Of a stretch of 64,000 nt of DNA, positions 27,159-35,469 are shown piece by piece (positions within the stretch are counted from its first letter, which is position 1; every line of letters starts with the position of its first letter). Made by a program: the position numbers and the translations under genes. Below the pieces are notes generated by a model. That model was not told where the DNA came from and ran no database searches. It saw only the letters and a program-made list of their open reading frames with translations. The stretch spans positions 248,001-312,000 of the forward strand of contig NZ_FNRF01000001.1 of NCBI RefSeq assembly GCF_900107775.1. Direction: 5' to 3'. Source of the DNA: Xylanibacter ruminicola. GTDB taxonomy: Bacteria > Bacteroidota > Bacteroidia > Bacteroidales > Bacteroidaceae.

Positions 27159-29728
27159 AGTTTTTTCAGATCTTTGTCCAACGAACTGGTTCCGTAGAGT
27201 ATCTCGTACTTTCCGGGTTTGGTTCGCATGGTGTTTGTCTCAGCATCCCAGAACTCCAACGACTCCTTGGTCAGCTTCAGGTTGGCTGTTGCCGTCTTAC
27301 CAGCCTTGATATCCAAACGCTCAAAGCCACGCAGACTCTTCAGCGGACCGTCGGGATCCTGCAGGTTGCGGATATACAGCTGGATGGTTTCGCTACCGTT
27401 CTTAGCGCCAGTATTGGTCACTGGTATCTGTACGTTGTAAAGCGCACCATCGGTAGCAGCCTCAACCTTGGCCTCGCCCACCTCGAAAGTAGTATAACTC
27501 AAGCCATAGCCGAAGGGGAACAGCGCATCATCAAAATAGCGATAGGTACGTCCCTTCATCGAGTAGTCCTCATAATCGGGCAACTGCTGATCGTTCTTAT
27601 AGAAGGTTACCGACAGTTTTCCGCCTGGGTTATAGTCGCCAAAGAGCACGTCGGCCACAGCTGTACCACCCTCCTGACCAGGATACCAGGCCTGTACGAT
27701 GGCATCGCAGCTTTCTGTCTCTGGCTGCAGGGCAATAGCCGAACCCGAACAGTTCACATAGATCACCTGCTTTCCTGCAGCCTTCAGGGCCTTCAGGAAC
27801 TCGCGCTGCACCTTAGGCAGTTCGATGCTGGTACGGTCGCCACCTTTAAAGCCCTCGATGTTTACAGGCATCTCCTCGCCCTCCAGACTGGGAGCGATAC
27901 CACCACAGAAAATAACCTTGTTGATACCCTTCAGCTGGGCGATGGTCTCCTGATAATCGATATTCAGCTCGCGAGCCACATCTATCTTCATCGAAGCACC
28001 CCATGTCTTAACGGTCTGGAAACGTACCTCAATATCAAACTTCTGACCCTTTTCAGCTTTCAGCACCGTGCGTGTTGGTGTAGCACGCCAGATATGGTTC
28101 ACAAACTGCTGCTTGCCATCGACATAGAGCTCGAAATGACCAGTACTCTCCACGTTTACCACATACTCGCCAGCCTCTTTGGCTGTGAAAGTCGTCTCGT
28201 ACTTAGCCGAGAAATCCTCGATAGGCAGGTTGGGTGCAAACACGTGCATACCTGCAGTGGTTACATTTACCGGTTTGGTGTAGTATTCGGTAGTAAAGGG
28301 CTTTCCAGCCATCTCTGTGTTGTTCCAGAATGTACCCTTCAAGCCTTTCTTACCATCGGGAGTCACACAGTCGGTAGCCAGATGGCACTCCATCACCTTA
28401 TCGTTCGTCAGGTCGCAGCCAGGTATATAAACCAGTTTCTTCTGCTTAGCCTTCACACCATCCAGGATGGTAACGGTATGGTTTGGGGTACCATTATAGT
28501 TTCCCCACATCATAGGCTCGTTATGAGCATTAGGACCGATAATGGCAATCTTCTCGGCATTCTTCTTCAGAGGCAGGATATTGTTCTTGTTCTGAAGCAG
28601 TACGATGGTCTGACGAGCCATGTCCAGTGCTACGTTAGCCGAAGTCTTGGTCGACATAGCCGAATAAGGAATCTTCGACCACTCCACCAGCGACGGATCA
28701 TCCATCTCACCCAGGTCGAAACGACCTTCGAGCAAACGGATCACGTGCTTATCAACCTCCTTCTCAGAGAGCAGACCTTTTCTGACTGCCTCGGGCAGAC
28801 TCTTATAAGCATAGTTAAAACCACACTCTACATCGGTACCAGCCAAAACAGCTTTCGATGTACCATGTACGGCATCCGACGACGACTTATGGTTCTCGTA
28901 GAAGTCGCTAACGGCACCGCAGTCGCTTACAACGAGATATTCAAAGCCCCACTCATCGCGCAGAATCTGCTGGAGCAGACGGGTTGAACCACAGCAGGGA
29001 TCATCGTCCAGACGCTGATAGGCACACATCACCTCGCGCACTTTCGCATCCTTTACCAATGTCTTGAAGGCAGGCATATAAGTCTCCCAGAAGTCGCGGG
29101 CCGACACATCAGTCAGGTTGGCAGTATGACGTGTGTACTCAGGACCGCTGTGCACGGCATAGTGCTTGGCACAGGCCCAGAGTTTACGGTATCTGGCATC
29201 CTCAGGACCCTGCAAGCCTTTCACCACCTGCACGCCCATCACACTGGTAAGATAGGGATCCTCGCCATAGGTTTCCTGTCCACGTCCCCAACGAGGGTCG
29301 CGGAAGATGTTCACGTTTGGTGTCCAAACAGAGAGGCTACGCATCTTCATATCCTCGCCATTCAGGTCGTACATACGATGATTGTACTGAGCACGGAACT
29401 CGGTGGATGCGATGTCGAACACTTTAAACAGCAGATGAGGGTTGAACGACGCAGCCATACCTACTGGCTCAGGGAAATTGGTTACATTACCCATGTTAGC
29501 CGCACCATGCAGCGCCTCGCTCCACCAGAAGAATTTCTTGATGCCCAAGCGGGGAATGGCCGGACTCTCATCCAGCATCAGCATGGCTTTCTCTTCCAAA
29601 GTCAGTCTACTACAAAGGTCAACGGCTCGCTCTTTAGCCGAGAGGTTCGGGTTCTGGTAAGGCAATGTTTGTGCCGAGGCTCCCAGCCCCACACACAATG
29701 CCAATGATAAGAATAGTTGATGTTTCAT
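27143..29728 (-). CDS. xyl3A: GH3 beta-xylosidase with inserted PA14 domain
   Basis: An 861-residue exported enzyme (signal to about 20). The GH3 N-terminal barrel carries the nucleophile Asp269 in VVSDCGAVSDF. A PA14 domain (about 440-580, GTFWNNTEMAGK through FELYVDGKQ) interrupts the alpha/beta sandwich domain (about 390-700, KIAIIGPNAH, QAWYPGQEGGTAVADVLFGD). A FnIII-like C-terminus ends in YEILYGTSS. GH3 enzymes of this build from Prevotella xylan clusters are exo-beta-1,4-xylosidases; here the setting supports that over beta-glucosidase. It follows the GH95 gene by 16 bp and is co-transcribed with it. Confidence 0.9.
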   Translation of the reverse strand: MKHQLFLSLALCVGLGASAQTLPYQNPNLSAKERAVDLCSRLTLEEKAMLMLDESPAIPRLGIKKFFWWSEALHGAANMGNVTNFPEPVGMAASFNPHLLFKVFDIASTEFRAQYNHRMYDLNGEDMKMRSLSVWTPNVNIFRDPRWGRGQETYGEDPYLTSVMGVQVVKGLQGPEDARYRKLWACAKHYAVHSGPEYTRHTANLTDVSARDFWETYMPAFKTLVKDAKVREVMCAYQRLDDDPCCGSTRLLQQILRDEWGFEYLVVSDCGAVSDFYENHKSSSDAVHGTSKAVLAGTDVECGFNYAYKSLPEAVRKGLLSEKEVDKHVIRLLEGRFDLGEMDDPSLVEWSKIPYSAMSTKTSANVALDMARQTIVLLQNKNNILPLKKNAEKIAIIGPNAHNEPMMWGNYNGTPNHTVTILDGVKAKQKKLVYIPGCDLTNDKVMECHLATDCVTPDGKKGLKGTFWNNTEMAGKPFTTEYYTKPVNVTTAGMHVFAPNLPIEDFSAKYETTFTAKEAGEYVVNVESTGHFELYVDGKQQFVNHIWRATPTRTVLKAEKGQKFDIEVRFQTVKTWGASMKIDVARELNIDYQETIAQLKGINKVIFCGGIAPSLEGEEMPVNIEGFKGGDRTSIELPKVQREFLKALKAAGKQVIYVNCSGSAIALQPETESCDAIVQAWYPGQEGGTAVADVLFGDYNPGGKLSVTFYKNDQQLPDYEDYSMKGRTYRYFDDALFPFGYGLSYTTFEVGEAKVEAATDGALYNVQIPVTNTGAKNGSETIQLYIRNLQDPDGPLKSLRGFERLDIKAGKTATANLKLTKESLEFWDAETNTMRTKPGKYEILYGTSSLDKDLKKLTITL

Positions 29729-29744
29729 TTCTAATATTTAATGT

Positions 29745-32210
29745 TTAATGCCTAATGTAATACGTTTTCCCCGGTGCGGTCATGATATCATACTCGTATA
29801 CCTTGCGGATGGGCAGTGTCTTAAAGTCCTTCAGCTCTTCCGACACCAATGGCTCGCGGATGGCAGCAGGTGCCAACAGCTCGTTACTGCACTCACCCTG
29901 GGCTGGCTTCAAACCAGCACCCTGCAATGGCACATACGAACGCAGACGCAGCTGTCCGCCAATCTTCGAGTATATCGTAGCCTCGGACAGTTCACCCTGA
30001 TGCCACTTCATACTTACCGTAAAGGCACCTCTGGCCACCAGTCCACTCACCTCGCCATCTTTCCAACTATCAGGCAGGGCGGGCAACAGATGTACAGCGC
30101 CATCATGACTCTGCAACAGCATCTCGCATACGCCAGCCGAACATCCGAAGTTACCATCAATCTGGAATGGTGGATGGGCATCAAACAGGTTGGGATAGGT
30201 ACCGCCACTGCGCCCCCACTCTGTGGTGCTGGGTATCACGTTCAGCATGTTCTTGATAATCTTAAAGGCATGGTTACCATCCTGCATACGTGCCCAGAAG
30301 TTGATCTTCCAACCCAGACTCCAGCCAGTAGCCATATCGCCGCGCTGGTTCAGGGTGTTAGACGCAGCGGTAAACAGATCGGGATGACTGTAGGGAGATA
30401 TCTGGTTCGAAGGATACAAGCCGTACAGATGCGATATGTGGCGATGCTCATCTTTTGGATCGTCGCCATCAATCAGCCACTCCTGCAACTGTCCGTATCT
30501 ACCTATCTGCATAGGTGGCAGCTTGGCAATGGCATTGCTCAGCATGGTGGTATAAACCACATTATTATAGCCCAGTATCTGGTGTGCCCTCAGGGTACTG
30601 CTCAGCACATCAAACACTATCTGGTTGTCCATTGTCGATCCGGCTGTTACGGTGGTGTTCTTGCCTACCGGTCCATGCTCAGGCGATACTGTTGGCACCG
30701 TTACCAGCCAGCCGGCAGCCTGCTTCACTTCGCCGTTCTTTGGATATTCCTGCATATACGACAGCAGGAAATCGGCAGCTCCTTTCAGGATGGGATAGCA
30801 AGCATCAAGGAATCGCTTGTCGCCAGTATACAGGTAGTACTGCCACAGGTGCGTGGTAAGCCAGGCACCACCTGTTGGGAACATACCCCATGTGGTACCA
30901 TCCACAGGTCCCGCAATACGCCACAGGTCGGTGTTATGATGCGCCACCCAACCCGGACAGTTGTACATGGTACGGGCCGTTTTAGCGCCTGTGACACTCA
31001 GGTCGCGAATCATCGAGAATAGCGGTTCCTGTGTCTCAGCCAGATTAGCCACATTGGCCGGCCAGTAGTTCATCTCGGCATTGATGTTGATGGTGTATTT
31101 CGAGTCCCAAGCGGGATCCATCTTATGGTTCCATACACCCTGCAGGTTGGCAGGCTGACCACCAGGCTGCGACGATGATATCAGCAGGTATCGTCCGTAC
31201 TGCATCATCAGCGACACCATATCCAGGTCGGTACCATCGAAAGCAGCCAATCGCTCATCGGTAGGCAGATCCGACTGCGCCGATTTGGCTAACGACAGCG
31301 ACACACGATCGTACTGATCCTGATACTTATCCAGATGGCGTTTCAGCAGTTGCTTGTAGTTCTTGCCTTTCAGCAACTGCATGGTCAGGTTGTTTTTCGC
31401 AACCGGGTCGCCGTTAATAGTCTGATAATTCACGTAGTTGGTGGCCGCAGTAATAAAGATAGTGGCATTGGTAGCATTGCGCACCTGCATGTCGCTGCCA
31501 TGACTGGCCACCACACCATCGGACACCACTTTTACACGCACCTCGGCCTGCAGCTTACCAGCAATACCCTCGTGCTCTACATTATTAATAATATAGGCAT
31601 GCTCGTTCTTGGCCACAGCACCGCCCTCAACAGCCTGCTGGTTGCGCTGATAGCTCACCCCGAAGTTCAGGGCTTTTTTCTTGCTGGCTGTCAGCTGTAT
31701 GATAATGGCGTTATCGGCCTGCGAGGCAAAGGCTGTACGAATATATTTCACATCAGCCACATCAAAACTGGTGGTACACAAAGCATCACCCAGGTTCAGT
31801 TCGCGACGATAATTGCTTGGTTCAGCCCCATTTTGGTAGTCGAAAGAAAGCATCAGGTCGCCCAGGGGCAGATACTTTTGTCCATGGGGTCCTTTAAAGA
31901 AAGTCTTGTCAATCAGCGCCTCGGCTTCCTTTTCTTTGCCTTCAAAAATCAGGCGTCGTACCTCCCTGATGCTGGTCTTGGCATCAGGATTGTTGTTATT
32001 GTGCGGCGAGCCGCTCCAGAATGTTTCTTCGTTCAGCTGTATCTGCTCTGTGTTGGTACCCCCATACACCATGGCACCTAAGTGCGAATTGCCTATAGGC
32101 AGGGCTTCCAGCCACTGAGCAGCAGGCTTACTGTACCACAGCTTGTGCTGCTGGGCATTAACCACAAGTGCTACACACACACTGGCAAGGATAGTGAATA
32201 ATCGTTTCAT
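29745..32210 (-). CDS. GH95 glycosidase (alpha-L-galactosidase or alpha-L-fucosidase)
   Basis: An 821-residue exported enzyme. The start at 32210 ([19 protein letters not shown]) gives a proper signal peptide; the in-frame upstream extension to 32285 would run back through a -7 box and into a terminator hairpin. GH95 motifs include [10 protein letters not shown], the [11 protein letters not shown] motif with the two Asn that I recall as catalytic in family members, and QIDGNFG. Family members act on alpha-1,2-L-fucose or alpha-L-galactose. In Bacteroides ovatus a GH95 of a xylan locus removes L-galactose from complex glucuronoarabinoxylan, so L-galactosidase is favoured by context only. Sixteen bp separate it from GH3. 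Confidence 0.88.
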   Translation of the reverse strand: MKRLFTILASVCVALVVNAQQHKLWYSKPAAQWLEALPIGNSHLGAMVYGGTNTEQIQLNEETFWSGSPHNNNNPDAKTSIREVRRLIFEGKEKEAEALIDKTFFKGPHGQKYLPLGDLMLSFDYQNGAEPSNYRRELNLGDALCTTSFDVADVKYIRTAFASQADNAIIIQLTASKKKALNFGVSYQRNQQAVEGGAVAKNEHAYIINNVEHEGIAGKLQAEVRVKVVSDGVVASHGSDMQVRNATNATIFITAATNYVNYQTINGDPVAKNNLTMQLLKGKNYKQLLKRHLDKYQDQYDRVSLSLAKSAQSDLPTDERLAAFDGTDLDMVSLMMQYGRYLLISSSQPGGQPANLQGVWNHKMDPAWDSKYTININAEMNYWPANVANLAETQEPLFSMIRDLSVTGAKTARTMYNCPGWVAHHNTDLWRIAGPVDGTTWGMFPTGGAWLTTHLWQYYLYTGDKRFLDACYPILKGAADFLLSYMQEYPKNGEVKQAAGWLVTVPTVSPEHGPVGKNTTVTAGSTMDNQIVFDVLSSTLRAHQILGYNNVVYTTMLSNAIAKLPPMQIGRYGQLQEWLIDGDDPKDEHRHISHLYGLYPSNQISPYSHPDLFTAASNTLNQRGDMATGWSLGWKINFWARMQDGNHAFKIIKNMLNVIPSTTEWGRSGGTYPNLFDAHPPFQIDGNFGCSAGVCEMLLQSHDGAVHLLPALPDSWKDGEVSGLVARGAFTVSMKWHQGELSEATIYSKIGGQLRLRSYVPLQGAGLKPAQGECSNELLAPAAIREPLVSEELKDFKTLPIRKVYEYDIMTAPGKTYYIRH

Positions 32211-32239
32211 ATATATACTATTGGTTTTAAATTTCGCTG

Positions 32240-32247
32240 CAAAGATA
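32240..32247 (-). promoter_or_regulatory. second -7 box before GH95 (P2)
   Basis: TATCTTTG on the leftward strand, 29 bp before the GH95 ATG and downstream of the intrinsic terminator. No HTCS box is present at the expected distance. It could give GH95-GH3 expression independent of the upstream promoter P1. Confidence 0.5.
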
Positions 32248-32264
32248 CAAATAATTTGTGAATT

Positions 32265-32310
32265 TAAAAAATAACCCTGGGACAAGAAACGCTTTTCTTT
32301 AGTCCCAGGG
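32265..32310 (-). terminator. strong intrinsic terminator between GH10-CE1 and GH95
   Basis: A 9 bp perfect stem (GTCCCAGGG/CCCTGGGAC, 32275-32310) continues after a 2-nt bulge into AAGAAA/TTTCTT, and the leftward strand then reads TTATTTTTT. It lies about 170 bp after the GH10-CE1 stop but also downstream of promoter P1 at 32378. Confidence 0.85.
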
Positions 32311-32371
32311 AAGGAAAAACTACTAACTACTAATATAACTAAAACAATTTTAACCGATTCTTTATCTTATC
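32266..32371 (-). ncRNA. candidate HTCS-controlled small RNA or attenuated leader
   Basis: Predicted transcript from promoter P1 (-7 box 32378-32385, start near 32371) to the intrinsic terminator at 32275-32266, about 100 nt. It has no ORF of note and an AT-rich 5' half followed by the terminator hairpin. It could be an independent small RNA, or the leader of the GH95-GH3 mRNA with termination/antitermination control. Only sequence signals support it. Confidence 0.45.
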
Positions 32372-32377
32372 TGGGTG

Positions 32378-32385
32378 CAAAGTTA
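32378..32385 (-). promoter_or_regulatory. -7 box of promoter P1 before GH95
   Basis: TAACTTTG on the leftward strand, identical to the box of GH10-CE1, with an HTCS box starting exactly 31 bp upstream. It lies in the 3' untranslated region of GH10-CE1. Confidence 0.6.
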
Positions 32386-32416
32386 GTGTATTTTTTCGAA
32401 AGTGGCTTATCCTCAT

Positions 32417-32444
32417 GTTACATTTACTTTTTATTTTGTTTCAA
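32417..32444 (+). promoter_or_regulatory. candidate xylan HTCS operator, copy 5 (before GH95)
   Basis: GTTACA (32417-32422), ACTTT (32426-32430) and GTTTCA (32438-32443): the 21 bp spacing is kept but the second half-site is the weakest of the set. It is 31 bp from the P1 -7 box. Confidence 0.5.
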
Positions 32445-32478
32445 CCACTAAAAAATCACACTTTTTTCGCACTTTTCC

Positions 32479-34659
32479 TTACTTAAAGAGGCTCTGAGCC
32501 ATCTTTTCAAGGCAACGACGCCAAGTCAGGAACTCGTGTGCAGTGCCCTCAGAAACCAGACCTTCGGCCTTAAATCCAGCAGCCTTCAGTGCCTCAATGC
32601 TCTTGTTGATGCCCTCTGGGTTCTCCTTGTCGCCACAACCTACGAAGATATACTTCACAGCCTTAGGATCCTTAATCTCCTCGGGCATATAGGTGCCGCC
32701 ACTCAGCAATCCCCAGTAACCGAACATCTCAGGACGGCGCAGGGTGATGAGCTTGGTTTCCATACCACCCATCGACAGTCCTGCCATCGCACGGTTCCAC
32801 TTGTCGGCCTTGGTCAGGAAGTTCTTGTCGATAGTAGGAATCAGCTCGTCGATGAGCACCTTCTCAAACTCCTCGGCAGTAAACTTACCGATTGAACCGA
32901 ACTTAAAGTCGTTAGTCAGTCCGTAGGCCATTACCACGATAAATGGCTTAATCTTACTATCAGCAATCAGGTTGTCCATGATGAGTCCAGCCTTACCCTG
33001 TACAGGCCAGCTGGTTTCGTTCTCACCCCAACCATGCTGCAGGTACAGTACAGGATAGCGCTCCTGCTTACCCTTTACCAGTTTGCCGTAACCGTAAGGC
33101 AGATATACATTGGCAGTCTGCATCTTACCAGTGCTCTCGCTCCAGAAGGTTACCTGCTGGATGTTACCATGGTTGATATCCTTGCGATAAGCGTAGAAGT
33201 CCTGATCCTTGGCAGGAATCTCGATACCACTCTCCCAACGGCAAGAACCGAAGTAGTTGTGTGTACCAGGATCGTTAAACACGCCACCATCGATAGTCAG
33301 GTGATAGTAGTGGAAACCAGGATCCATTGGGCCCTCGGTAGTACCAGTCCAAACACCATTCTTATCCTTGCGCAGTACGGTACCGCCACGGCCACCAAGA
33401 CCCAGGCTTACAATTACCGACTTAGCATCGGGAGCCTCAACACGGAAACGGGCATAACCCTCAGAGTTAACCATAGGATACTCCTGTCCGGGCTGGTTCA
33501 TGGGGTTGGGCACAAAGTCCTCTTTTGGCTTGCGATTGTCCATAGCGGCATCAAAGTCGCGAATAATCTGCAGCGAGCGCTTAGCCTTGAAGTTCTCGTC
33601 GAAAGGCAGTGGGTGATTGTTTACACCCAGCCAAGAGTCCTTATCGCTCAGGTTCCAGAATGTAACGTTCTTAATCACATCCTTGTGCTTACGGAATATC
33701 TTGAACAAACGGGCATACTGATCCTCCTGCAGTGTCTGCATATAACCAGGCTGTGGTTTAGCCTCGCCACGCGAGAACATCAGCTGACCACCGCTCTCGG
33801 TATTGGTACGCAGATCCAGCTCTGTAATATGGATAGTGTTTACAATCTCGCTGAAACGGTTGATAGCCTTCTCCAGCTTCTCCTCATCAGGGAAGTAGAT
33901 GTTATAGTGGCCCTGCATGCCGATACCATCGATGGGCACACCAGCCTCCTTCATCTTCTTCACCATATTATATATACGCTCGCGCTTACCCTCGTCAACA
34001 CAGCTGTAGTCGTTGTAAATCAGCACACCTGTTGGGTCGGCCTCGCGTGCAAACTCAAAAGCCTTAGCAATAAACTCATCGCCACAAAGCTTAAAATGAC
34101 GGCTCTGACGATAAGGGCTGGCAGGCACCATCTTACCATCAACAAACTCGAATGGACGACCGTCGTCGGCCATAGCCTCGTTTACTACGTCCCAGGCATA
34201 AACCACATCCTTATAGCGGTTAACCACGGTGTGGATATGCTCGCGCAAACGCTGGTAGAACACTTCTTTCTTTACGGGCTTACCCTTCTTGTCGGTAAAC
34301 ATCCAGTCGGCAAACTGCGAGTGCCAGCACAGACAGTGACCACGCATCTTGATACCGTTTTCGCGACAGAAGTTGGCAATGCTGTCAGCCAAGCCAAAGT
34401 TCCACACACCCTCTTTTGGGTGAATCTCGCCTGGTTTCCAAGCATTCTCGGCAGTAACGCTGTTAAACTGCTTTTTAACGATTGCTGTCTGAGCAGGATC
34501 AGAGATGTTGAACTTGTTTACAGCCACACCTACAGTAAAATAATCCTTGTAAGCATCCTTAAGTCCAGGACCTGCTGCATAATCTACAGGACGTCCCCAC
34601 TGTGCCGATGCTGTCAGGCTACCGGCAATAAGCAATAATGCTACGAGTAGTTTCTTCAT
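32479..34659 (-). CDS. xyn10D-fae1A: GH10 xylanase - E-set linker - CE1 feruloyl/acetyl esterase fusion
   Basis: A 726-residue exported bifunctional enzyme. The start at 34659 (MKKLLVALLLIAG) is chosen over one at 34668 for its signal peptide. The GH10 domain spans about 30-370 with acid/base Glu161 (WDVVNEAM) and nucleophile Glu280 (ITELDLR). An immunoglobulin-like E-set domain covers about 400-490 (YARFRVEAPDAKSV). A CE1 esterase covers about 500-726 with Ser629 in GLSMGG and His in GTAHEF. The architecture equals the Xyn10D-Fae1A enzyme characterised from P. ruminicola 23, which cuts xylan and releases ferulate. It lacks inserted CBMs and a lipoprotein cysteine, so it is probably periplasmic or secreted. 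It has its own promoter and HTCS box. Confidence 0.95.
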   Translation of the reverse strand: MKKLLVALLLIAGSLTASAQWGRPVDYAAGPGLKDAYKDYFTVGVAVNKFNISDPAQTAIVKKQFNSVTAENAWKPGEIHPKEGVWNFGLADSIANFCRENGIKMRGHCLCWHSQFADWMFTDKKGKPVKKEVFYQRLREHIHTVVNRYKDVVYAWDVVNEAMADDGRPFEFVDGKMVPASPYRQSRHFKLCGDEFIAKAFEFAREADPTGVLIYNDYSCVDEGKRERIYNMVKKMKEAGVPIDGIGMQGHYNIYFPDEEKLEKAINRFSEIVNTIHITELDLRTNTESGGQLMFSRGEAKPQPGYMQTLQEDQYARLFKIFRKHKDVIKNVTFWNLSDKDSWLGVNNHPLPFDENFKAKRSLQIIRDFDAAMDNRKPKEDFVPNPMNQPGQEYPMVNSEGYARFRVEAPDAKSVIVSLGLGGRGGTVLRKDKNGVWTGTTEGPMDPGFHYYHLTIDGGVFNDPGTHNYFGSCRWESGIEIPAKDQDFYAYRKDINHGNIQQVTFWSESTGKMQTANVYLPYGYGKLVKGKQERYPVLYLQHGWGENETSWPVQGKAGLIMDNLIADSKIKPFIVVMAYGLTNDFKFGSIGKFTAEEFEKVLIDELIPTIDKNFLTKADKWNRAMAGLSMGGMETKLITLRRPEMFGYWGLLSGGTYMPEEIKDPKAVKYIFVGCGDKENPEGINKSIEALKAAGFKAEGLVSEGTAHEFLTWRRCLEKMAQSLFK

Positions 34660-34699
34660 ATTTATCAATTTGATTTCTGTTTATTAATTAATTCGGCTG

Positions 34700-34707
34700 C
34701 AAAGTTA
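34700..34707 (-). promoter_or_regulatory. -7 box of the GH10-CE1 gene
   Basis: TAACTTTG on the leftward strand, 40 bp before the ATG at 34659. The -33 element is poor and the HTCS box begins 31 bp upstream. Confidence 0.6.
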
Positions 34708-34738
34708 CAATAAATCTAGCAAACCTTCTATTCCCAGA

Positions 34739-34766
34739 GTATCATAAACTTTAATATTTGTACCAT
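34739..34766 (+). promoter_or_regulatory. candidate xylan HTCS operator, copy 6 (before GH10-CE1)
   Basis: GTATCA (34739-34744), ACTTT (34748-34752) and GTACCA (34760-34765). It differs from the GH115 box at only two of 28 positions although the flanks are unrelated. Confidence 0.65.
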
Positions 34767-34891
34767 CAATGGCACAAAATCAAAAAAAAACACTATCGTT
34801 TGGGAAAAACAATATTAAATGTAAAATAGTCTATTTCTTTCTAGTCCAAACATCAATATCCTTAAATATAAAATAGCAAATGATTGGATTT

Positions 34892-34933
34892 GCGATAGCC
34901 TATCATCGTCTGTAGGCCATCGCTATTTTTTTT
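34892..34933 (+). terminator. orphan rightward terminator-like hairpin
   Basis: GCGATAGCCTA pairs with TAGGCCATCGC (one mismatch), followed by TATTTTTTTT. Only the rightward strand has the U-tract, yet no rightward gene lies upstream (GH10-CE1 is leftward). The left arm is identical to the first 12 bases of the terminator at 55619. Confidence 0.6.
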
Positions 34934-35064
34934 GTTTTCGTCAAAAGCTCTCAGCACTCCCTTGGATGGGCTGAGACTATTTTGTAAATAAATTTCCTGT
35001 AAAAACAGCCATCTCTCCCTCAATCTTCCGAAAAGCCTTTGTGCACAGGCATTTCGAGAGGGTG

Positions 35065-35235
35065 GAGATTTTCTTAATCTCTCCCTTTTCCCTCCCTAAT
35101 CTCTCCCTACATCTCTCATGCTATAGGGAGAGATACATGAGAGATGAGGGAGGGATGCGAAAAATCTCTCATCGCTCAAACCACCTGTGTTTATGCAGGT
35201 TCTGAGAGATTGAGGGAGAGATGAGAGATTTTTTG
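35065..35235. repeat. pyrimidine/purine-skewed inverted repeats
   Basis: The left part is C/T-rich (repeated AATCTCTCCC), the right part G/A-rich (GAGAGATGAGGGAGGGAT, GAGGGAGAGATGAGAGATT). A perfect 10 bp pair ATCTCTCATG (35111-35120) and CATGAGAGAT (35136-35145) closes a central loop. A single-stranded copy would fold into a long imperfect hairpin. Confidence 0.65.
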
Positions 35236-35252
35236 CAAAAGCGCTTCATTTA

Positions 35253-35333
35253 TTCCCAACTTGGGAACGTTTCATTCCCAACCTGGGAATGTTTTGTTCC
35301 CAACCTGGGAACACTGCGTTCCACTAATGGGAA
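35253..35333. repeat. array of four 15-bp palindromes at exact 22-bp period
   Basis: TTCCCAACTTGGGAA (35253), TTCCCAACCTGGGAA (35275 and 35297) and the degenerate TTCCACTAATGGGAA (35319). Spacers are 7 bp and differ. The period is two helical turns, so all copies face the same side. It lies about 140 bp downstream of the stop of the TonB-receptor-like gene. It is not CRISPR-like, since the spacers are far too short. Confidence 0.85.
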
Positions 35334-35469
35334 TTTGTCATTCGTCTTAATATAATCGTACTCCAATATTCGCATTAAGGGCTTTGGCTTGTATGGAGGA
35401 TTGCAGATGTTGCATCGCTTCATCTCTATTCCAATCCATCCAGCTCTCTTGTCGGTATCTTACCATAAA

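Larger units (their letters stand above)
34660..35469. other. gene-free, repeat-rich intergenic region
   Basis: About 810 bp with no convincing gene. It contains, from left, the GH10-CE1 promoter and HTCS box (34700-34766), an A/T-rich stretch, a rightward terminator-like hairpin with no gene in front of it (34892-34933), strand-asymmetric CTCTCCC/GAGAGAT inverted repeats (about 35065-35235), and four palindromes at a 22 bp period (35253-35333). The composition differs from its neighbours. It may be the scar of a lost element. Confidence 0.6.

Noticed and set aside
29748..31022. Rightward open frame (424 codons) opposite GH95
   Set aside because: Antisense shadow of a well-supported GH95 gene, with no start signal or family features.
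33034..34638. Long rightward open frame (534 codons) opposite GH10-CE1
   Set aside because: It is a shadow of the GH10-CE1 gene: no signal or family motif, and the leftward frame has both catalytic Glu residues and the esterase triad motifs.
35065..35235. Small protein-coding gene in the repeat-rich region
   Set aside because: Short frames such as the one from the ATG at about 35138 end within 25 codons and have no ribosome-binding site or family features.
35253..35333. CRISPR-like array
   Set aside because: The repeats are 15 bp palindromes with 7 bp spacers and no cas genes, so this is not CRISPR.
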